Below, one piece after another: positions 1-8,313 of a DNA stretch of 49,636 bases. Position numbers and translations under genes: made by a program. The notes under the pieces were generated by a model, which was not told where the DNA came from, ran no database searches, and saw nothing but the letters and a program-made list of their open reading frames with translations. This stretch comes from Roseburia sp. 1XD42-34 (GTDB lineage Bacteria; Bacillota; Bacilli; Bacillales; Amphibacillaceae): assembly GCF_009917385.1 (NCBI RefSeq), contig NZ_QWLJ01000036.1, positions 1 through 49,636 of the forward strand. Direction: 5' to 3'. Numbering within the stretch: the first letter of the stretch is position 1; the number at the start of each line of letters is the position of its first letter.

Positions 1-187
1 ATCTATGCCTCAAATGGATAATTAGCGCTTGACTTGAAGCATTACTTTTTATGCAACGCTAGTGTAATTTCCTAGACTAGAACAAAAGGTGGATAATTCC
101 ATTCATAGTAGTTAGACATGGAAAATAGCCTAAATCCTATAAGATTTTCGATAATGCAATAGGATTTTGTCCTCCGTCTTTATTATA

Positions 188-366
188 CCAAGTGAATCTC
201 CCATCAGTGGATGTTTTCATTATCCCACACTGATCGATCGTTATTACCGTCATGGTATGAACTAAAGACCTGTTATCAAATAAAACAAAGGGCTGTTTTC
301 CTCTACTTTGCCTTGGATTGCAGGACGAACTATTTACCAGACTTACAGCACCTTACCTACTGACAA
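188..366 (+). repeat. RE-2 structured repeat, copy 1 (diverged)
   Basis: This is a diverged copy of the RE-2 family described in the findings. The 5' hairpin (CATCAGTGG pairing with a CCCACACTGATC stretch), the GGTATGA..CTAAAGACC block and the ACTTACAGCACCTTA block near the end are recognisable. The middle and the extreme 3' end (usually GGATAAA) have decayed. It fills most of the non-coding DNA in front of yjcH. I see no gene in bases 1-402. Confidence 0.7.
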
Positions 367-402
367 AAACACAGCAAATAGATGAAGGAGTGGAAAAAAC
401 CT

Positions 403-1131
403 GTGGGAAGAAGAAAAGGTTCCATGATTGAAAAACAAGTTAAAAGTGCTTACTTACAAGAAAATATGACCTTAATGATTTATCAGCCAGAAGGTTTTTC
501 TCCCTTGTATAAATATAATCTATGCATCATGCAAGATGGCAATGATTATTATCAGCTTGGCAGAATAGCTACTTTAAGCGACAGACTCCATGCTAGTCAA
601 GAAATTTCTACTACCATCTTTGTTGGTATTCACTATAAGGATAAGTATGATCGCCGTGATAAATATCATCCAAGTGGTAAACAGAACGAAGCATATACGA
701 AATTTTTGTGCCATGAAATCGTTCCCTTCCTGGATGAATTATTTCCAACGTATTATATGGGACAATCGAGAACTTTGTTGGGAGACTCCTTAGCTGGAAC
801 GTTTGCTCTGTTGACAGCAATTCGGTACCCAAACACATTTGGCAAAGTTATTATGCAATCTCCTTATGTGGATAATACTGTGTTAGAAGCGGTAAAGTCA
901 GCGAGAGATATGGATCGAATTGATATATACCATACAATCGGGCTAGAAGAAACAGATGTAAACATGACAAATGGTGAAAGCATGGATTTTCTTACACCAA
1001 ATCGCAAACTCCATCAATTATTAAAAAACACTGCCATTAGTTACGATTATTACGAATTAGAAAATGGCGAACATACTTGGAAATACTGGCAAAAAGATTT
1101 GCCACGAGCCTTAACTTCCATATTTCTGTAG
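403..1131 (+). CDS. yjcH: YjcH-like alpha/beta-hydrolase (esterase D family)
   Basis: Predicted cytoplasmic esterase-fold protein of 242 aa, first gene of a yjcH-yjcG-yjcF cluster. The nucleophile-elbow motif GDSLAG has its serine at about residue 129, and a C-terminal ENGEHTW segment supplies a candidate catalytic histidine at about residue 224. I chose the GTG at 403 because AAGGAGTGG lies about 9 bases upstream and the product then begins MGRRKG, like Bacillus homologues as I recall them. An ATG at 382 overlaps that ribosome-binding site, and an ATG at 424 is also possible. The substrate is unknown; the family assignment is firm, the enzyme activity is inferred. Confidence 0.88.
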   Translation: MGRRKGSMIEKQVKSAYLQENMTLMIYQPEGFSPLYKYNLCIMQDGNDYYQLGRIATLSDRLHASQEISTTIFVGIHYKDKYDRRDKYHPSGKQNEAYTKFLCHEIVPFLDELFPTYYMGQSRTLLGDSLAGTFALLTAIRYPNTFGKVIMQSPYVDNTVLEAVKSARDMDRIDIYHTIGLEETDVNMTNGESMDFLTPNRKLHQLLKNTAISYDYYELENGEHTWKYWQKDLPRALTSIFL

Positions 1132-1262
1132 TATTTTTCAGATAGTGCAAAATACTCTCTTATTTTAGTGTTATTTTTGTTATAATAAAAGTTAAGTTTA
1201 ACTAGCTTTTTGGGGTTTGGAACATTGCATAATCATTGATTCTAACGAGGAGGTTTTATGAA

Positions 1263-1781
1263 ATGAAATACGGCATTGTTATTTTTCCAACGAAAGAAAT
1301 TCAAGATGAAGCAAACTCTTACCGAAAAAGGTACGATCCACACTACGCTTTAATTCCTCCGCATATTACATTGAAGGAAGCTTTTGAAGTAGAGGATCAA
1401 CGTATTGAAAGTTTAATTACCGAGTTAAAGCGGATTGCCAATGAGACAGAGCCGTTTATGATTAATATCAATAAGGTAAGTACATTTGCTCCAATTACCA
1501 ACACCGTTTATTTAAAAGTAGAGCCAAGACAAGAGCTTATTGATTTATATAAAAAAATGCATACTGGTAAATTTCCTGACAATCAGGAATACGCATTTGT
1601 TCCACATATTACCATTGCTCAAAAGCTACCCCAAGATGAATATTCCGATGTGTACAGTAGCTTAAGTATGAAAAAAATCCGCTTTGAAGACAAAATTGAC
1701 CGTTTCCAATTAATGTATCAATTAGAAAATGGTTCTTGGACGGTTTATGAAACGTTTGTATTCGGGAAAGAGTACCTATAA
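1263..1781 (+). CDS. yjcG: YjcG, 2H phosphoesterase / 2'-5' RNA ligase-like protein
   Basis: A 172-aa protein of the 2H phosphoesterase superfamily. Both signature motifs are present: PPHITLK (His34, Thr36) and VPHITIA (His115, Thr117), which in this superfamily form the active site for 2'-5' or cyclic phosphodiester chemistry. The physiological substrate in Bacillus is unknown. The start at 1263 is set by GAGGAGG about 9 bases upstream; an ATG at 1258 opens a frame that stops at once. The stop codon overlaps the yjcF start (TAATG), indicating translational coupling. Length matches the B. subtilis protein (about 171 aa). Confidence 0.92.
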   Translation: MKYGIVIFPTKEIQDEANSYRKRYDPHYALIPPHITLKEAFEVEDQRIESLITELKRIANETEPFMININKVSTFAPITNTVYLKVEPRQELIDLYKKMHTGKFPDNQEYAFVPHITIAQKLPQDEYSDVYSSLSMKKIRFEDKIDRFQLMYQLENGSWTVYETFVFGKEYL

Positions 1782-2215
1782 TGATAACCCGAGTAACTAC
1801 AAAGGAAGAACTGGAACACGCCTATCATATTCGCACGATAGTCTTTATTCAAGAACAAAACGTTTCTCCTGAAGAAGAAATGGATGAATATGATGATGAG
1901 GCGATCCACTTTATTGCTTATGATGGCAAGACCCCCATTGGAGCTAGTCGTCTGCGATTTGTAGATGATTATGGCAAGTTAGAAAGAATTTGTGTACTAC
2001 ATGAATACCGCGGTAAATCAATTGGTAAACAATTGATTCAGGCGATGGAACAAGCTGTGCTTGAGCGTGGATACCAGAAAGCAAAGTTAAATGGGCAAAC
2101 GCATGCGGAAAGTTTTTATCATCATTTAGGATATAAAACGGTTTCCGATGAGTTTCTAGATGCAGGAATACCGCACGTTACGATGATAAAACAGTTAGCT
2201 GCCCCGTCCAGATAA
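1781..2215 (+). CDS. yjcF: YjcF, GNAT-family N-acetyltransferase
   Basis: A 144-aa GNAT acetyltransferase. The acetyl-CoA-binding motif A is seen as RGKSIGKQLI around residues 77-86, followed by the typical FYHHLGY segment near the C-terminus. The acceptor substrate is unknown. Its ATG overlaps the stop of yjcG by one base, so it is the last gene of the yjcHGF operon. A strong terminator hairpin follows at 2345-2380. Close ElaA/YjcF-type relatives are about this length. Confidence 0.9.
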   Translation: MITRVTTKEELEHAYHIRTIVFIQEQNVSPEEEMDEYDDEAIHFIAYDGKTPIGASRLRFVDDYGKLERICVLHEYRGKSIGKQLIQAMEQAVLERGYQKAKLNGQTHAESFYHHLGYKTVSDEFLDAGIPHVTMIKQLAAPSR

Positions 2216-2344
2216 CCAATCTATATTAAGCTTTACATTGAAACTCATACTATGATTTTCTTTGAACAAAAGTCCCCTGAATTATATTTTTGAGATTCAT
2301 TGCTTTCATGGAATGTTTGCAGCACCTATGAGCCGGTATATAAC

Positions 2345-2380
2345 AGGAGTTGGTTGAATTATAACCAACTCCTGTTTTTA
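2345..2380 (+). terminator. Rho-independent terminator of yjcHGF
   Basis: A 12-bp perfect stem (CAGGAGTTGGTT / AACCAACTCCTG) with a 7-base loop is followed directly by TTTTTA. It lies 130 bases after yjcF and before the DUF421 gene. Confidence 0.9.
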
Positions 2381-2441
2381 TGAATGATTTTCTCTTATTT
2401 GGTAAACCTAGAACTGATTGTGCTCCAAGGAGGTTATTTAA

Positions 2442-3152
2442 TTGAATAATTACTTACAAATGCTTACAGATACCTTATTTGGATTTGTTGCTTTGTTTTT
2501 ACTTACAAAAGTATTAGGGAAAACGCAAATCACCCAATTAACTCCATTTGATTTCATATCTGCATTAATCCTTGGAGAATTAGTTGGAAATGCGTTATTT
2601 GACAAAGAAGCGAGTGTTGTTGAGATTGGCTTTGTGATCGTACTTTGGGGAGGACTCCTTTATTTAACAGAAATTATTACGCAAAAATTCAAACGTACAC
2701 GAGGCATATTGGAGGGTGGACCCGATTTTGTCATTTATCGCGGTAAACTAATAAGAGATGTAATGAAAAAGAATAATCTTGATATTAACCAATTGCATAG
2801 TTTATTGCGCGCAAAAGATGTATTTTCTTTAAAAGAGGTAGAATTTGCGTTCATGGAAACAAATGGAACTGTCTCTGTTATTCGAAGACCTCCATACCAA
2901 ACCCCAAACAAACAAGATCTTCAAGTTTCTACAGATAAAGTATATTTAGCCACTACGCTAATTAATGATGGTGAAATTATTTATGATAATTTAAAAGAAA
3001 AAAACTTGACCGAAGAGTGGTTAATGGAGCAATTAGAAGCGCAGCAATATAAAAACGTAACTGATGTTTTTTACGCGGAATATAAAAAAGGAGAGGATTT
3101 ATTTATTCTCCCTTTTGTAAACAGAAATCACCACAAATACGATGGGAAGTAA
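2442..3152 (+). CDS. DUF421 (YetF-like) membrane protein
   Basis: A 236-aa protein of the DUF421/YetF family. Three hydrophobic helices lie in the first ~85 residues (LFGFVALFLL, PFDFISALILGELVGNALF, IGFVIVLWGGLLYL). A soluble region follows with the family segment GPDFVIYRGKLI, and a second FAFMETNGTVSVI region. It starts with TTG at 2442, supported by CCAAGGAGG 9 bases upstream. Members of this family are often found in spore formers and some act at spore germination, but no function is assigned here. It has its own transcription unit after the yjcHGF terminator. A weak hairpin (GGAAGTAAT/ATTACTTTCC, 3145-3167) overlaps its 3' end. Confidence 0.88.
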   Translation: MNNYLQMLTDTLFGFVALFLLTKVLGKTQITQLTPFDFISALILGELVGNALFDKEASVVEIGFVIVLWGGLLYLTEIITQKFKRTRGILEGGPDFVIYRGKLIRDVMKKNNLDINQLHSLLRAKDVFSLKEVEFAFMETNGTVSVIRRPPYQTPNKQDLQVSTDKVYLATTLINDGEIIYDNLKEKNLTEEWLMEQLEAQQYKNVTDVFYAEYKKGEDLFILPFVNRNHHKYDGK

Positions 3153-3200
3153 TCAGCATTACTTTCCACCGTATTCAGTGAAAATACATAACACGCTTCC

Positions 3201-3461
3201 TCATACTTCTTTGCTAAACCGTTCTCCTTTTTTGTACTTGGAATAAAATCTAGACGCATTCAGTGCATCCTGTTGTTTTAGCCCGTACCGATCATATCCT
3301 GCTGTGTGGAAACGTTCATATTGTTTTGATAATTGCTGATGACGCTTATCAAGTACACTTTTAAATGGACGATGGACTGGTATCGTATCCTGTCGCTTTG
3401 TATTCATTCTTTGGTGATATTGCTGATATTGGTATTGCTTTATTGGCAATATATACCCCAT
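3201..3461 (-). CDS. Uncharacterised small basic protein
   Basis: An 86-aa, Gln/Tyr/Lys-rich basic protein without membrane segments or motifs I recognise. I chose the ATG at 3461 because AAAGGAGTGG sits about 8 bases upstream; GTG codons at 3470 and 3467 overlap that site. It is one of three small minus-strand genes before the spore-coat genes, so a sporulation role is possible but is inference from position only. Confidence 0.6.
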   Translation of the reverse strand: MGYILPIKQYQYQQYHQRMNTKRQDTIPVHRPFKSVLDKRHQQLSKQYERFHTAGYDRYGLKQQDALNASRFYSKYKKGERFSKEV

Positions 3462-3537
3462 TACCACCACTCCTTTATTTACTGTTAATCTGCCTTTCTA
3501 TTAGTATATACCCTTTTTTAGAAAAGTCTATTCCTTT

Positions 3538-3741
3538 TTATTCTTCTAATTTAGTTCCAATTTTTTTCAAGACATTTTCGATTTGGACGATTTGTTTTAA
3601 AAAAGCGTCATTCCAAGCATCTATTTCCATCTCCAAATGTTCTGCTTTCTTATCTGGATATTGCAGCCACTTTTCATTTTTCTGAAGGTGCTTATCAATA
3701 ATGTCCATGTTTTGTAACCATTTGGGTACAGATATACTCAT
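3538..3741 (-). CDS. Uncharacterised small protein (67 aa)
   Basis: A 67-aa hydrophilic, probably helical protein starting MSISVPKWLQNMD and ending in a Lys/Glu-rich tail. GGAGGAG about 7 bases before the ATG at 3741 sets the start. No domain recognised. It lies between two other small minus-strand genes; the gaps (about 75-90 bases) allow either one operon or separate units. Confidence 0.65.
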   Translation of the reverse strand: MSISVPKWLQNMDIIDKHLQKNEKWLQYPDKKAEHLEMEIDAWNDAFLKQIVQIENVLKKIGTKLEE

Positions 3742-3830
3742 ATTTTGCTCCTCCAATATAACTCCCTTATAGCATATTTGGTGAAGATTCAAAGAGTATC
3801 TATTACTTAGCAAGTACTCTTAGCATTTAT

Positions 3831-4079
3831 TTAAAACCAGGAAAATGGCGATCTGCGTCCATCTTCTCTATGTTCGCCATCAGCTTCTTTGTGCTCTTCT
3901 TCCTCAAAAAGTTCATCTTGCTCATGTCCTTCGTTTTCATGCTCATCTATAGGACGGCTTGAAAAGAATGGATCTCTCCTATACGGTGGACGCGGGGTCC
4001 GCTGTGGTTCAATATAGACATTATCTGCTTTAATTACAAGATCTTTCACATGAATAACCTGCTTTTTTCTTTCTGACAT
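3831..4079 (-). CDS. Uncharacterised acidic-tailed protein (82 aa)
   Basis: An 82-aa protein with an ordered-looking N-terminus (MSERKKQVIHVKDLVIKADN) and then a low-complexity half: a Pro/Arg-rich stretch followed by a long Glu/Asp/His-rich tract ending RRSPFSWF. AAGGAGG about 11 bases upstream of the ATG at 4079 supports this start over an upstream one at 4127. It lies next to cotZ, divergently arranged. A coat or spore-associated role would be a guess from location. Confidence 0.7.
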   Translation of the reverse strand: MSERKKQVIHVKDLVIKADNVYIEPQRTPRPPYRRDPFFSSRPIDEHENEGHEQDELFEEEEHKEADGEHREDGRRSPFSWF

Positions 4080-4306
4080 TTGTATGTCACTCCTCCTTAT
4101 TATGGTCGTTATTAGTCTATGTTCCATTTTGAAATTAGTATAGTCATTCGCCCGTAATTTATTAGAAAACGATTAGCAAATAAATCCACTTCACACATCA
4201 TAATTCTCTTCTTAGAATTAGTGGTGGTGCCCACACAATCCTTGTATTCATACATATTCTAGTAAAGACAAATGAGTCAATTACAAGTTGAAAGGAGAAA
4301 TAATTC

Positions 4307-4765
4307 ATGGGTTGTGGAAAAGATTTTGATACAGGAAATTGCGTATGTGATATTTTAAAGGAGATAGCTGAGGCACAAAATGATGTTATTGAAAATTGCT
4401 GTGATTCCAGTTGTGAACAATCAATTAATGATCTTCTAGGGGAAACAGATCAAGGAAATGGTCTTGATACCGTTCCTTTAATTTTGTACTGTAAAGGAAA
4501 TTGTAAGCCATTTAAAGGTTTCGGGGCTCATCCAAATGATATCGGTGATATCGTTGCAAGCTTCTTCTTTAGAGTGAAAAAGGTAAAAGACGATTGCTGT
4601 GCAGTTCTAGAACTATTAAGAGACCCTCGCGACGATAAGGCGAACCCACATGATCCAGTAGAGCAAGATACTAAACCATTACGCGCTACAGGAATTTGTA
4701 TAACAGTAGACCTAAACTGCTTCTGCCATGTAACTTGTCTACCAGCAATTAATGCATTGAACTAA
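4307..4765 (+). CDS. cotZ: Spore coat protein of the CotZ/CotY family
   Basis: A 152-aa cysteine-rich protein, about the size of B. subtilis CotZ (148 aa) and CotY (162 aa). Cysteine clusters occur at GCGKDFDTGNCVC, ENCCDSSCEQ, LYCKGNCKPF, DDCCAV and a C-terminal NCFCHVTCLP. These proteins form disulfide-linked layers of the spore crust/outer coat. A GAAAGGAG ribosome site precedes the ATG. Upstream, CATACATAT at 4249-4257 resembles a SigK -10 element, but not closely enough to call. CotO is encoded convergently next door, as expected for the cot cluster; cotX/cotV/cotW are absent here. Confidence 0.92.
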   Translation: MGCGKDFDTGNCVCDILKEIAEAQNDVIENCCDSSCEQSINDLLGETDQGNGLDTVPLILYCKGNCKPFKGFGAHPNDIGDIVASFFFRVKKVKDDCCAVLELLRDPRDDKANPHDPVEQDTKPLRATGICITVDLNCFCHVTCLPAINALN

Positions 4766-4772
4766 TTTCAAG

Positions 4773-4806
4773 ATGAACACTGAGAGAATATTGTCTCAGT
4801 GTTCAT
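4773..4806. terminator. Hairpin after cotZ
   Basis: A perfect 13-bp inverted repeat (ATGAACACTGAGA / TCTCAGTGTTCAT, 8-base loop) directly follows the cotZ stop. There is no T-run after it, so it may be a weak terminator or a 3' stabiliser. Confidence 0.6.
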
Positions 4807-4848
4807 CAATACAATGTGTAACTTTAGAAAGTAAAGCAGATACAAAAG

Positions 4849-4868
4849 TGGGACTAAACCAGTCCCAC
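4849..4868 (-). terminator. Terminator downstream of cotO
   Basis: GTGGGACT / AGTCCCAC stem with a 5-base loop. Read on the minus strand it is followed by TTTTG, placing it just after the cotO stop codon. Confidence 0.75.
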
Positions 4869-4878
4869 TACATCCAAA

Positions 4879-5340
4879 TTAAAAACCTAAAAGCTTAATA
4901 TGCTTAATATCATCTAAACTTACTTTTATGCTGGATGAACGATTTCCTACGCGAATAAATACATCGTTTTCTTCAGCTCCAGTGATGATACCACGATATG
5001 TTCGTTGCTCTGTTTTAATTTCACACTTTAATTTTGGAGCATAGCTGGGAGATTTAATAAAATAATCCACTTTTTCTTCAATGGACAAGTCTTTAAACTT
5101 TGGCTTTTCTCCAGCTTGCTCACTTTCTTTTGTTTCTTTCTCCACTTCCTCTTCTTGGTTCGTAAAATTTTTGTTAAACGATGGATGCCGCATTGCTTTT
5201 TTCTTCCCCCCGTCTGTAGTTGACTTTACACGTTGTTCCTTCTTTGGTGTCACATACATATGCTGCATAGGAGCATGCAGATCCCTTTCATTTGGTTGAT
5301 GGATGAAAAGTAATGGTTTTTTGGCATACTTCTTCCCCAT
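4879..5340 (-). CDS. cotO: Spore coat morphogenetic protein CotO-like
   Basis: A 153-aa protein resembling CotO. It begins MGKKYAKKPLLFIHQP, has a charged low-complexity centre (Lys/Glu-rich), and ends with a conserved C-terminal domain (KVDYFIKSPSYAPKLKCEI .. YRGIITGAEENDVFIRV). CotO controls assembly of the outer coat in B. subtilis. It is shorter than the B. subtilis protein (about 227 aa), the difference lying in the linker. It is convergent with cotZ, as in the B. subtilis cot cluster, which supports the assignment. GGGGGAAGAAGGA lies just upstream of the ATG. Confidence 0.85.
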   Translation of the reverse strand: MGKKYAKKPLLFIHQPNERDLHAPMQHMYVTPKKEQRVKSTTDGGKKKAMRHPSFNKNFTNQEEEVEKETKESEQAGEKPKFKDLSIEEKVDYFIKSPSYAPKLKCEIKTEQRTYRGIITGAEENDVFIRVGNRSSSIKVSLDDIKHIKLLGF

Positions 5341-5713
5341 TCCTTCTTCCCCCTTTCCTTAACTCCATTATATGAAACTACCCACGGAAATGTGTTGTTC
5401 TCAAATATATGCCACAAATTTAAAAGTACAACAAATAGTATAAATCCTTCCTAGCCGTTCCCACAGAGGCACAACTAGAACTTAGAATCCCCAAAAGGAA
5501 TTGCCCTTAAAAACCAATATTGAAATTGGATGCATTCATTTCCTTATCCCAACAAATGTAATAAAGCCTTTATATTCGACTTCGGAGGAGATTGGTGTTT
5601 GCAAAAGCGTACAAGATCCCGCCTCCTTTTATGCCGATCATTCTTTGGAAATAATAGCAAGACAAATCTTCCACAATGGACTTTGCTTCTCCTAGATAGC
5701 ATACTTAACACAA
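5341..5713. other. Intergenic DNA without a supported gene
   Basis: Between cotO and the RE-1 element. Short reading frames exist here but have no convincing ribosome-binding site or recognisable protein. In B. subtilis fabI lies beside cotO, but I could not make out a fabI remnant. Confidence 0.5.
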
Positions 5714-6004
5714 AAAAAGAGACTGGACATAACTAAAATGGCTGATTAACACAACGATCCATAAATCGCAATGGTATATACGCAAGTTTTAGCGTAGTCA
5801 AATTAGGTAGACACCTACGGGAACAGCACGAACTGAAGATCCCACATGAAAGCGGTTTTTGCTTTCCGAGGAAGCTGAAAAGATCTGCGGAAAAAGAAAA
5901 ATTTTGACATAGCGGTCATAAAACTTTTTTCATGCAAATAAGCCGACCATTATAAATGGTTCGGCTTTTGCTATAGTATTTTGCTTACGTCTCAGGGCTC
6001 TTTT
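5714..6004 (+). repeat. RE-1 repeat element, copy A
   Basis: A ~290-bp non-coding element with imperfect terminal inverted repeats. The left end reads AAAAGAGACTGGACATAAC; the right end, reverse-complemented, reads AAAAGAGCCCTGAGACGTAA. The interior aligns along nearly its whole length with the reverse complement of 20834-21111. It contains a hairpin near the right end (AAGCCGACCATT / AATGGTTCGGCTT). It ends two bases before the mgtE stop codon, so on the minus strand that hairpin may terminate mgtE transcription. Confidence 0.85.
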
Positions 6005-6006
6005 CT

Positions 6007-7392
6007 CTAGGTTAAAAACCTCATGAAAAAAGTTGCTAAACTAAAATAAATTAAAATAGAAATTATGTCATTAATTGTAGTTATAAAAGGGCCTGACGCT
6101 ACCGCTGGGTCAATTTTAATACGATCCATAAAAATAGGAACCAATGCACCGGCAAGTGTAGCTACGAATAAAGTTGCAGCAATGGAAATCCCGACTAGCA
6201 AGCCTAAATAAAAATTATGCTTCCAGACATAAATGACGAGCATAATAACAATACCGCAAATAATACCATTTATTAACCCTGTACTCGCTTCTCGTAATAC
6301 AAGCTTCATCTCCCCTTGCTTGCCATAATCGCCGCTAGCTAAGCCACGAACTGCAACTGCTAATGCTTGGGTGCCTGAGTTCCCTGCCATTCCAGCGATT
6401 AGAGGTATAAAAATAGCTAACACAGCTACTTGATTTAACGTTTCTTCAAACCGACCAATTAAACTGGCAGTAAACATACCTAGAAATAACAAAATGATTA
6501 ACCACGGTAAACGTTTTTTCACGGAAATTAATGCACTATCGTTAGGTCTTTCCACATCAGTTACCCCGGCAAGCTTGGAATAGTCATCGCTTGCTTCTTC
6601 TTCCATAACGTCCATAATATCGTCTACGGTGATAATTCCTAATAAATGGTCTTGAAAATCCACAACTGGTAACGCCAAGAAATCGTAGTCTCGCATCATT
6701 TGCGCGATTTCTTCCTGGTCTTTTCCTACAGATACAGCAACTACTTTCTCCATCATGATAGCTTCTATCCGTGTATCTTCTTGGGCTACAATTAAATCTC
6801 TTAACGATAGCACACCGACTAAGCGTTTATCTTCATCTAACACATATAAATAATAAATCGTTTCTGCATCAGGAGCTTGTTCCTTTAATTGTTGCATCGT
6901 TTGCTTTGCTGTGTTCGTTTTATAAGTCGCAATATATTCGGTGGTCATAATACTACCAGCAGTTTTTTCTTCATAATGCAATAATTGTTTTATTTCATCT
7001 GCTGCAGATGGATCCATAATGGTCAAAAAGCTAGCAATATGGTCTTTATCCATCTCATTCAGTATATCAACCGCATTATCCGCCGACATCTCTGCCAAAA
7101 CCATGGAAGCAAATCGTGGGTCCATTTCGCTAATTAAATCACGAACCTGTTCCTCTTCATCTATACTCTCCATAATGTCGGCAACCTCTTCTGGAGATAA
7201 GTAGGTGTAGATTTGCAAACGGACGGATTTTTCCTGTTCGATGAAAAACATGGCCTGATCATAAGGGTGCATATCAAGGAATTCGTTGCGAAACCCTTCT
7301 ATATTGTCCAGTTCCAAAGTCTGCTGTAGTTTCTCCCAATGCTGCTCATACTGCTCTTCATAATTTTTATCATAACGATGATTGGTTTCCAT
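6007..7392 (-). CDS. mgtE: Magnesium transporter MgtE
   Basis: A 461-aa MgtE-family Mg2+ channel/transporter. The cytoplasmic MgtE-N domain (about residues 30-130) carries the repeated LNEMD/LISEMD helices. Two CBS domains follow (about 135-255), then five hydrophobic helices (about 295-460). The pore-lining signature IPLIAGMAGNSGTQALA is present around residues 330-350. In this family Mg2+ binding to the N/CBS domains closes the pore. It is divergent from prpE with only ~170 bp between them, and I see no M-box or ykoK-type Mg2+ riboswitch in that gap. Its 3' end abuts an RE-1 element. Confidence 0.97.
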   Translation of the reverse strand: METNHRYDKNYEEQYEQHWEKLQQTLELDNIEGFRNEFLDMHPYDQAMFFIEQEKSVRLQIYTYLSPEEVADIMESIDEEEQVRDLISEMDPRFASMVLAEMSADNAVDILNEMDKDHIASFLTIMDPSAADEIKQLLHYEEKTAGSIMTTEYIATYKTNTAKQTMQQLKEQAPDAETIYYLYVLDEDKRLVGVLSLRDLIVAQEDTRIEAIMMEKVVAVSVGKDQEEIAQMMRDYDFLALPVVDFQDHLLGIITVDDIMDVMEEEASDDYSKLAGVTDVERPNDSALISVKKRLPWLIILLFLGMFTASLIGRFEETLNQVAVLAIFIPLIAGMAGNSGTQALAVAVRGLASGDYGKQGEMKLVLREASTGLINGIICGIVIMLVIYVWKHNFYLGLLVGISIAATLFVATLAGALVPIFMDRIKIDPAVASGPFITTINDIISILIYFSLATFFMRFLT

Positions 7393-7566
7393 ACGATCAC
7401 TTCCTTCTACCCTATTCTCATACCTGTTTTGGAGTCGAATAAACCCTTTTACTTGGATGAATAACAGGGGTTTGTTTATAATATAGAACAGCTTATACCG
7501 TTTACGGAATGTTTTATTACGGACATATCATATCCAAAAACAGACAACAAATCAAGGAGTGTTTTG

Positions 7567-8313
7567 ATGAAAATAGATGTAATTGGCGATGTTCACGGAT
7601 GTTTAGAGGAATTAGAACAACTATTCTACAAACTACGGTACAAAAAAGAACAGGGGATTTTTATCCACCCAAACCAACGTATACCAGTGTTTGTGGGGGA
7701 TATCACCGATAGAGGACCACATTCGTTAAAGGTGATCACGCTCGTATATCATATGGTTGTTACCCATGAAAGAGCACGTTATGTTCCTGGAAATCACTGT
7801 AATAAATTATATCGATATTTTTCAGGAAATAAGGTGCAATTACGTCACGGACTAGAAACGACAGTCGCTGAGTATAATCACTGCTCAGCAGAAATGCAAT
7901 CTACCATACGTCACCAATTTATGACATTATATGAACAAGCTCCCCTGTACTTACATCTACCAAACTTAAACGCAATCATCGCCCACGCCGGCATAAAAGA
8001 AAGCTACATTGGAAGAATTGATAAGCGCGTAAAAACGTTTGTGTTATATGGAGATATAACTGGTGAATTCCATGCTGATGGTCGACCAATCCGCCGTGAT
8101 TGGGCAAAGTTATATAAGGGAGATAATTGGATTATTTATGGACATACGCCTGTTTTAGAGCCGCGCTTTTTAAACAAAACAGTAAATATTGATACTGGTT
8201 GTGTGTTTGGAAATCAATTAACGGCATTTTGTCTGCCTGAAGAAAAAATAGTGGCTGTCCCTTCTAAACAGCCATTCGTTCCAGAAAATTTTACAACTTT
8301 TGAAGTGCCGTAA
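7567..8313 (+). CDS. prpE: Bis(5'-nucleosyl)-tetraphosphatase PrpE
   Basis: A 248-aa PPP-family metallophosphatase that cleaves Ap4A-type dinucleotides. Motifs in order: GDVHGC (residues 7-12), GDITDRG, PGNHCNKL, then AHAGI and YGHTP near the C-terminus. GNHC rather than GNHD is, as I recall, normal for PrpE. In B. subtilis the gene affects spore germination. AAGGAGTG upstream and the MKIDVIGDVHG start favour the ATG at 7567 over a TTG three bases earlier. Its last 23 bases overlap the 3' end of yjbO on the other strand. Confidence 0.95.
   Translation: MKIDVIGDVHGCLEELEQLFYKLRYKKEQGIFIHPNQRIPVFVGDITDRGPHSLKVITLVYHMVVTHERARYVPGNHCNKLYRYFSGNKVQLRHGLETTVAEYNHCSAEMQSTIRHQFMTLYEQAPLYLHLPNLNAIIAHAGIKESYIGRIDKRVKTFVLYGDITGEFHADGRPIRRDWAKLYKGDNWIIYGHTPVLEPRFLNKTVNIDTGCVFGNQLTAFCLPEEKIVAVPSKQPFVPENFTTFEVP

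Noticed and set aside
4249..4257. SigK promoter for cotZ
   Set aside because: CATACATAT is close to CATANNNTA but the last two bases are reversed and the -35 is unclear; noted under cotZ, not called.
5501..5736. Two overlapping short reading frames between cotO and RE-1
   Set aside because: No ribosome-binding site, no recognisable protein, and the second frame runs into the RE-1 terminus.
7393..7566. Possible Mg2+ riboswitch (M-box) upstream of mgtE
   Set aside because: The divergent gap is only ~170 bases and shows none of the conserved M-box segments or a terminator stem.
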